From: Mya arenaria
Lineage: Eukaryota > Mollusca > Bivalvia > Myida > Myidae
NCBI RefSeq assembly: GCF_026914265.1
Contig: NC_069130.1
Location: 2,564,001-2,628,000 of the forward strand
Length of the DNA stretch: 64,000 nucleotides
Direction of reading: 5' to 3'
Shown here: piece by piece, positions 59,501-64,000 of the stretch
How the letters are laid out: every line of letters starts with the position of its first letter
Numbering within the stretch: position 1 is the stretch's first letter
Translations under genes and position numbers: made by a program
Notes under the pieces: generated by a model
Seen by the model: the letters and a program-made list of their open reading frames with translations, nothing else
Told to the model about the DNA's origin: nothing
The model's database searches: none

Positions 59501-59598
59501 TGCAAACTTATATTTCAATGTTTTTTCTGTCAGATTTCAATAAAATATATAAGTTTTCATTTTTCTTCTTGCCAATATCCCAATTCTCCTGAGAATGA
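56518..59598. mobile_element. 3.08-kb DNA element with perfect 26-bp inverted ends
   Basis: Starts TCATTCTCAGGAGAATTGGG and ends with its reverse complement; the 26 terminal bases match exactly. Units 1 and 2 are continuous here (21800 and 29140), confirming a private insertion. Target duplication is unclear. Inside are three copies of GTAATGTTCGCTAC-like sequence and a degraded basic coiled-coil reading frame (57630-58141). No recognisable transposase domain, so the family is unassigned. Confidence 0.82.
57631..58141 (+). pseudogene. Degraded basic coiled-coil protein gene inside the 26-bp-TIR element
   Basis: Begins MVKSRSEICRYYRK, then a stop, then DLRRERVRRRRTYVPTKQLS and ELEKAERRQNGREAVKDA. 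After one frame change it continues as a helical segment (LANDLKHANEMVLQLKHANI) and ends TTRSKTEALVKDA with a stop. This arrangement (basic RxYR head, YVP block, coiled coil, RSKT tail) resembles unnamed invertebrate proteins I have seen in multicopy families. That resemblance is from memory and not verified. Function unknown. Confidence 0.5.
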
Positions 59599-59938
59599 GT
59601 GATTATATATATATATTTTTTATTTAGTTTTATTAGATTTGTCATTTTAATGAGTTTATTGAGTTTATCTTACATTGTTGTGATATTATTTGAATGTCGT
59701 GAGCTATAAATCGCTTGACTGTTTACCTAGATAGTTTGTTCTGGTGGGTGAACACAATAATAAAACATGCAGGGCCTATTAGTGTTTACCATAATTTAAC
59801 TTAGATTGCCATAAAAATGGCATACTAAAAGTTATTATATATATCGTTATACACCTGTATCATAATTTTGTAAATGGGTTTAATTATTCGATATGAACTG
59901 CAAACAAGCTTCATTGTATTTGTAACTCCATTCGTATA
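59599..59938. other. Immediate upstream region of SLC5 copy 2
   Basis: Matches unit 2 with about 500 bases missing after TTCTGGTGGGTG (59745). The last 100 bases before the start codon are almost identical to 29840-29940. Confidence 0.55.
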
Positions 59939-61819
59939 ATGACCGTCATGGATTATCCAATAAGGCTCCATTTGGCGGACTATGTTGTCCTTGGATTTGG
60001 AATAGCTGCATCTTTTGCAACAGGTGTCTTTTACGCAATCAAAGAGCGCAAACATTCAACGTTACTTCGGTTTCACAGAGGAGATGGAAAATTAAATGCC
60101 ATTCCAGTGGCAATTTCGCTACTTGTGACGTTCGAATCTTCCATTTTCTACCTTGGATACCCGACTGAAATCTACATCTACGGATCAATGTATTGGCTAC
60201 TGAACATTGGATTAATTCTTGGTTATCTTGCCATGTTTTTCATAATAATCCCCCTGTTCTACCCACTGCAAGTTACAAGTGTGTATGAGTATCTTGAAAT
60301 GAGACACGAATCTAGACTACTTCGTCAGATTGCAATGTGGATGGGGACATTTGTCATGATAATATACGCGGGAATTGTCATTTTCGGGGCAGCTATAGCC
60401 ATGGAATCAGTGACGAGGGTCCGTGTATGGGTCTTCATAATCGCAATCACAGTTTCCGCAGTAATATACACGTCGCTTGGTGGAATAAAAGCAGTTGTGG
60501 TCACCGACGTCGTACAAGGGGTGATAATGATGATCGTCATTTGCGCAGTTGTCATTTATGGAACTATTAAAGTAGGAGGATTTTCAGAAGTGATAGCTAT
60601 TAACAAGCCAGCTGGACGTTTGGATTTGATTGATTTCGACCCCAATCCTTACAAAAGACACACGTTCTGGACACTGGTTATAGGATATGGTTGGATTTGC
60701 GCGGGGATATCGTTTCGGCAACCAATTGTTCAAAGACTTAATTCTACTCGGTCTATAAATGAAGCCAAGAAGGTCGTAGCTCTCGCAATACCCGGATTCG
60801 TGATAATGCAAGCCCTTGTTATGTTTGAAGGTTTGGTGGCCTATGCCTATTTTTCAAACAAAAGATGTGACCCACTTGCTTCCGGAGCCATCTCAAACCC
60901 TAACCAAATAGTGCCGTATCTCGTTATGGACCTTTTCCAGGACGTACCGGGCATTACAGGGCTTTTTTTAGCTGCTCTATGCAGCGCGTCTCTGAGCACA
61001 ATTTCCTCTTTATTGAGTGGCGTCTCGGCCGTCGCATCGGAGGACATTGTTCGACCACGCTTGAAACACAAATCAGAAAAGTACCTGACTAATATTTCAA
61101 GACTCATAGTGGTTTTGACTGGTGCTGTATGTATTGGCGTAGGGATACTCTTTAGCTACGTAGAGGGAGCCCCAATGGGACAAATTGCAGACAGCATTCT
61201 CGGCGCTGTGGATGGACCCGTTTCAGCAGTATTCTATCTCTCAATATTCTGCAAGTTCACAACACGGCGCGGTCTCTATGTCTGCATCGTAGTTGGTTTG
61301 TGTTTTGCCTTATGGATGTCACTTGGCTACAACTTCTCGCCAGGACGTAGGAAGACGCCATGGCTACCTCTTGGACCCACTGATGGATGTACAGTTAACA
61401 ACTTTACAACCTTCGACAATATATCTTTGAACCAGCAGAACACTTTTCAATCTCAAATAAATATAAGCACTATTTTGAACACAACGACTGGCAGCAGAGA
61501 CGCGAACAACACGCCGTCTGTATGTTCCATTGATGGCGACAGTAGTACGCCTTTGAACTCGGGACGCACTGACGGACGCATTGAGGGGCTGGATTGGTTG
61601 TATTCTATTTCGTACATGTACATTTCATTACTTGTCTCAATCGTCACAATAACCACTGGTCTCATTGCAAGCAGGTTAACAAAAGACAGACCAAAACCCG
61701 TACCAAAATATTTGATGTTAAAGCTGAATCGGAGATTCCTTAAATGTATGCCAAATTATGCGGCACTAGCTGCCACGGAACCCCTTGAAAACGGAGAGCA
61801 ACAAGAAAGCTCTTGCTAA
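59939..61819 (+). CDS. SLC5-family sodium/solute symporter, intronless (copy 2)
   Basis: Full-length 626-residue paralogue of 29941-31821, also a single exon, with no stops or frameshifts. Nine residue differences by eye, mostly conservative membrane changes (Leu/Phe, Val/Leu, Phe/Tyr, Ile/Val, Ala/Thr), one Gly-to-Arg (MESVTRVRV instead of MESVTGVRV) and one Asn-to-Asp that removes an NSS glycosylation sequon in the large loop. The GGIKAVVVTDVVQG signature and the CSASLSTISSLLSG sodium-site helix are unchanged. A 3.08-kb transposon lies about 340 bases upstream of the start codon, so its regulation may differ from copy 1 (inference). Substrate unknown, as for copy 1. Confidence 0.93.
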   Translation: MTVMDYPIRLHLADYVVLGFGIAASFATGVFYAIKERKHSTLLRFHRGDGKLNAIPVAISLLVTFESSIFYLGYPTEIYIYGSMYWLLNIGLILGYLAMFFIIIPLFYPLQVTSVYEYLEMRHESRLLRQIAMWMGTFVMIIYAGIVIFGAAIAMESVTRVRVWVFIIAITVSAVIYTSLGGIKAVVVTDVVQGVIMMIVICAVVIYGTIKVGGFSEVIAINKPAGRLDLIDFDPNPYKRHTFWTLVIGYGWICAGISFRQPIVQRLNSTRSINEAKKVVALAIPGFVIMQALVMFEGLVAYAYFSNKRCDPLASGAISNPNQIVPYLVMDLFQDVPGITGLFLAALCSASLSTISSLLSGVSAVASEDIVRPRLKHKSEKYLTNISRLIVVLTGAVCIGVGILFSYVEGAPMGQIADSILGAVDGPVSAVFYLSIFCKFTTRRGLYVCIVVGLCFALWMSLGYNFSPGRRKTPWLPLGPTDGCTVNNFTTFDNISLNQQNTFQSQINISTILNTTTGSRDANNTPSVCSIDGDSSTPLNSGRTDGRIEGLDWLYSISYMYISLLVSIVTITTGLIASRLTKDRPKPVPKYLMLKLNRRFLKCMPNYAALAATEPLENGEQQESSC

Positions 61820-62178
61820 AACATAAACTAATTTCCACATGCATGCACTATGGAAGGGCAAGGGGTCATACTTCCAAACCGCGAATTGAAATTTTAATAC
61901 TGTTTTGTTATTCATTTTCTATATGTGATAAATTGTGCCTTTGTACCTAACTGTTGGCAAGCACATGTTGCCATTTTTAGAAGCATTCTAGAAAATCGTT
62001 ACCGAAACATCAATCTATATGAGCCCCATTTACTGATTTATGAGAGTTTATTTGATCTTCCTGTTATATATGTTTTCTAAAAAGAATCTGTTGCTATTTC
62101 AATCTATATATGATAGTTTACTATAACCAAACGGAAAAGTGTAATATGATTCGTGCTAAATGCTATTACGCTTTCTGC
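61820..62178. other. SLC5 3' flank (unit 3)
   Basis: Close match to 31822-32180, presumably 3' UTR. No strong polyadenylation signal seen. Confidence 0.45.
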
Positions 62179-63224
62179 TTTAAAGCTGCTCTCTAACAGT
62201 AAATAGAAATATATCATTTTTTTGTGTATACTTTAATGCGATGCTTTATTTCTAGCACTCAAATCAAACAACTTAATTGTTAATTGTAATTAAATACAGC
62301 ACAGTAAGCACTTAACGACCTGTACATTTGTAAAATGAAATTTAATTAAAGACATTAACCTTTCAATTTCTTGTTTATTTGGCAAGTGCAAACCTCTGGC
62401 GGGAAGTCGATATTTTATTTGTCTCAGTTAAATTGTCTTTTATTTTTTCTTGGCACCAAAAAACAATTTTAGATTTGCCTGTTTGTGAAGACCTCCATAT
62501 GTTCAGTCCTAATGGTTTACAGAAATATTTTGAACAGTAAAATATGTCAGATTTTACAAAATTAATGTGTCAGACTTTAAGTCCTCAATTTTAATATTTT
62601 GTGACTTCAAAACGTTTAAACTTAAACCACAAGTTCAAAAATTTAAAGGAATATGATAATAGATTATGGAAATTAAGGTTAGATTCGAAATTGGTGAATT
62701 AGTGAAATGTCAGTTCAAAAACACTTTAATTCATAAAAAAAATTTATTCAAGCCTACAATATATTTTCAGAGTACGAAGCCATTTACAACTTCTAGGCTT
62801 ATCTATCATCAGTTGTAATTGTATTATCTAAAGTTATGAGTAACAATGTTTATTGGAGACGTAACACAAGGACACTTAAAGCTGCACTCTCACAGATTTA
62901 CCTTTTTGACAACTTTTTGTTTATTTTGTCTCCGACTGGGACAATTTTTATTATTACCTGAGTGGTATAAGACTGCTGACAGAAGATCTTACCCTATTTA
63001 CGTTCGAAATTTAATGATTAATGGCTAAACGTGTTACTAAAAACTTTCAGGAAAATTGATAAAACATCAATTTTTGATCATAAATATGAAAACCTGTGAT
63101 CTAATGTTTTGTCAGTTATGTATTATGTCACTTTTTCCATGCATTTCCGCAAATACTGGCTTGTTCCAAGACAAAAAATAAAAAAAAATGTTGAAAAGTT
63201 CAATCTGTGAGAGTGCAACTTTAA
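62179..63224. mobile_element. TTAAAGCTGCACTC MITE locus with second, complete copy
   Basis: The left end at 62179 corresponds to 32181. A second left end (CTTAAAGCTGCACTCTCACAG) at about 62876 pairs with the right end at 63224, giving a complete 349-bp MITE. The unit 2 allele looks like a deletion across ACAAG microhomology that fuses the outer left part to the inner right end. Confidence 0.68.
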
Positions 63225-64000
63225 AAAACACAGTGAGGAAATATGTTTTTATGAAATAATATTGAAACCTCAAAAACGATTAACGCATGATCAAATTGAA
63301 GGCTTTGATGAATTTTAAAGCTTTTTTTTATTTGCGCTTTTTTGGAATGGTAATCTTCTCATGTGAGTTTGAAAAAATACGCTAGATCACTTATGCATTA
63401 AGATTGAATAGTAAATATTTCTATAAATAATATTAACTGAATGTTATCCAGGTGTTACGCTCCAATGATTTTAAAGATTTATATCTTCAAACCTGTATTT
63501 ATTTGAGGAAAACCTGGCAGGCAGATAGCTTTTTTGCATTTCGTTCACATCGACTGCGTTTTTTTGCCAGATTTTAAAATCTATATTTCAAATGAATGTC
63601 TAGCAGAGTTCTGGGTATGCGTATAGCATGTTGCAGATTATGTCAATGTTAGAGAAACACCAACTATTCAGCTTTTGTTTAAAATCATGAAGCACCTTGA
63701 CTTGTTAAGCATAATAATTTGTCTGATCAACGTAAATAGTGCATAGCATGAATTAGTTATGGCTAAAAGTGTTACTAACACTAATACAAAATGCATAAAA
63801 TATCAAGTTTTGGTCATAAATATGAAAAACTGCGATCGGATTTTTTGTCAGCAGTCTTATATCACTGGTTTCCATGCATTTTCGCAAATAATAGCTTGTT
63901 CAAAGACAAAAAGTAAAAAAAGTTGTTTAACAAAGTTATTATTCTTGCCTTTTTGCGATCAGACAGAATGTTAATAAGAAATCTACTAGAGGCCTTAAAA
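63225..64000. other. SLC5 downstream spacer (unit 3), continues off window
   Basis: Matches 32673-33450. It contains the same diverged internal MITE fragment at about 63755-63940. No gene. Confidence 0.5.

Larger units (their letters stand above)
34541..64000. repeat. Segmental duplication unit 3 (AFAP1-like pseudogene, SLC5 intact)
   Basis: Collinear with unit 1 up to about 56500 and with unit 2 around and after SLC5 (59800-64000 matches 29830-33450). The offset from unit 1 falls from about 34.7 kb at the left, because of private insertions and deletions in either copy. The unit runs off the right edge of the window. Confidence 0.85.

Noticed and set aside
1-64000. Endogenous retrovirus, LTR element or Polinton
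   Set aside because: No reverse transcriptase, integrase, capsid or envelope-like frame and no paired long terminal repeats of that kind were recognised.

Overview
The window is metazoan nuclear DNA: AT-rich, with canonical GT-AG introns and a very high load of short non-autonomous transposons, tRNA-derived SINEs and minisatellites. The gene content and the repeat families (for example elements ending TTAAAGCTGCACTCTCACAG or TTAAAGGGGCTAGACACCAG, and elements with a tandem-repeat core) point to a mollusc, most likely a bivalve. That is inference from recognised repeat style, not from a database search. I see no bacterial-style genes, no CRISPR, and no retrovirus or large viral element.

The region is a direct segmental duplication of two neighbouring genes on the + strand: a multi-exon gene for an actin-filament-associated protein (AFAP1-like, two PH domains) followed by an intronless 626-residue SLC5-family sodium/solute symporter. 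Unit 1 (about 1-24352) carries 13 phase-consistent AFAP1-like exons (1480-16941) with all reading frames open, but it has lost its SLC5 gene. Unit 2 (about 24353-34540) is a remnant: a fragment of AFAP1-like intron with a hugely expanded 48-bp minisatellite is joined to the region downstream of AFAP1 and then to an intact SLC5 gene (29941-31821). Unit 3 (about 34541 to the end) carries an AFAP1-like pseudogene (35903-53541) with stops, frameshifts, lost splice sites and exon truncations, and a second intact SLC5 gene (59939-61819). The layout therefore suggests at least three ancestral copies reduced to one working AFAP1-like gene and two working symporters.

Repeats explain most length differences between the units. 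Unit 1 has a hAT-type MITE (5869-6624), a tandem-core element (7716-8889), a pogo/Tigger-type MITE (8966-9675), a 147-bp tandem array (19240-21290) and a foldback element built on TTTTCGCGAAAA palindromes (22375-24212). Unit 3 has two 2.57-kb TTAA-flanked elements in inverted orientation around a pseudogene exon (36157-38727 and 39718-42274), a tandem-core element (44606-45976), a double-hairpin element (50400-50880) and a 3.08-kb element with perfect 26-bp inverted ends (56518-59598). The last inserted about 340 bp upstream of the second SLC5 start codon. Each unit's allele serves as the empty site for insertions in the other.

The two gene types have no obvious joint pathway. One product is a cytoskeletal adaptor, the other a plasma-membrane transporter. 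The notable contrast is evolutionary: the SLC5 copies differ at only about 1% of bases, whereas the AFAP1-like copies differ by roughly 5-10% plus many indels.
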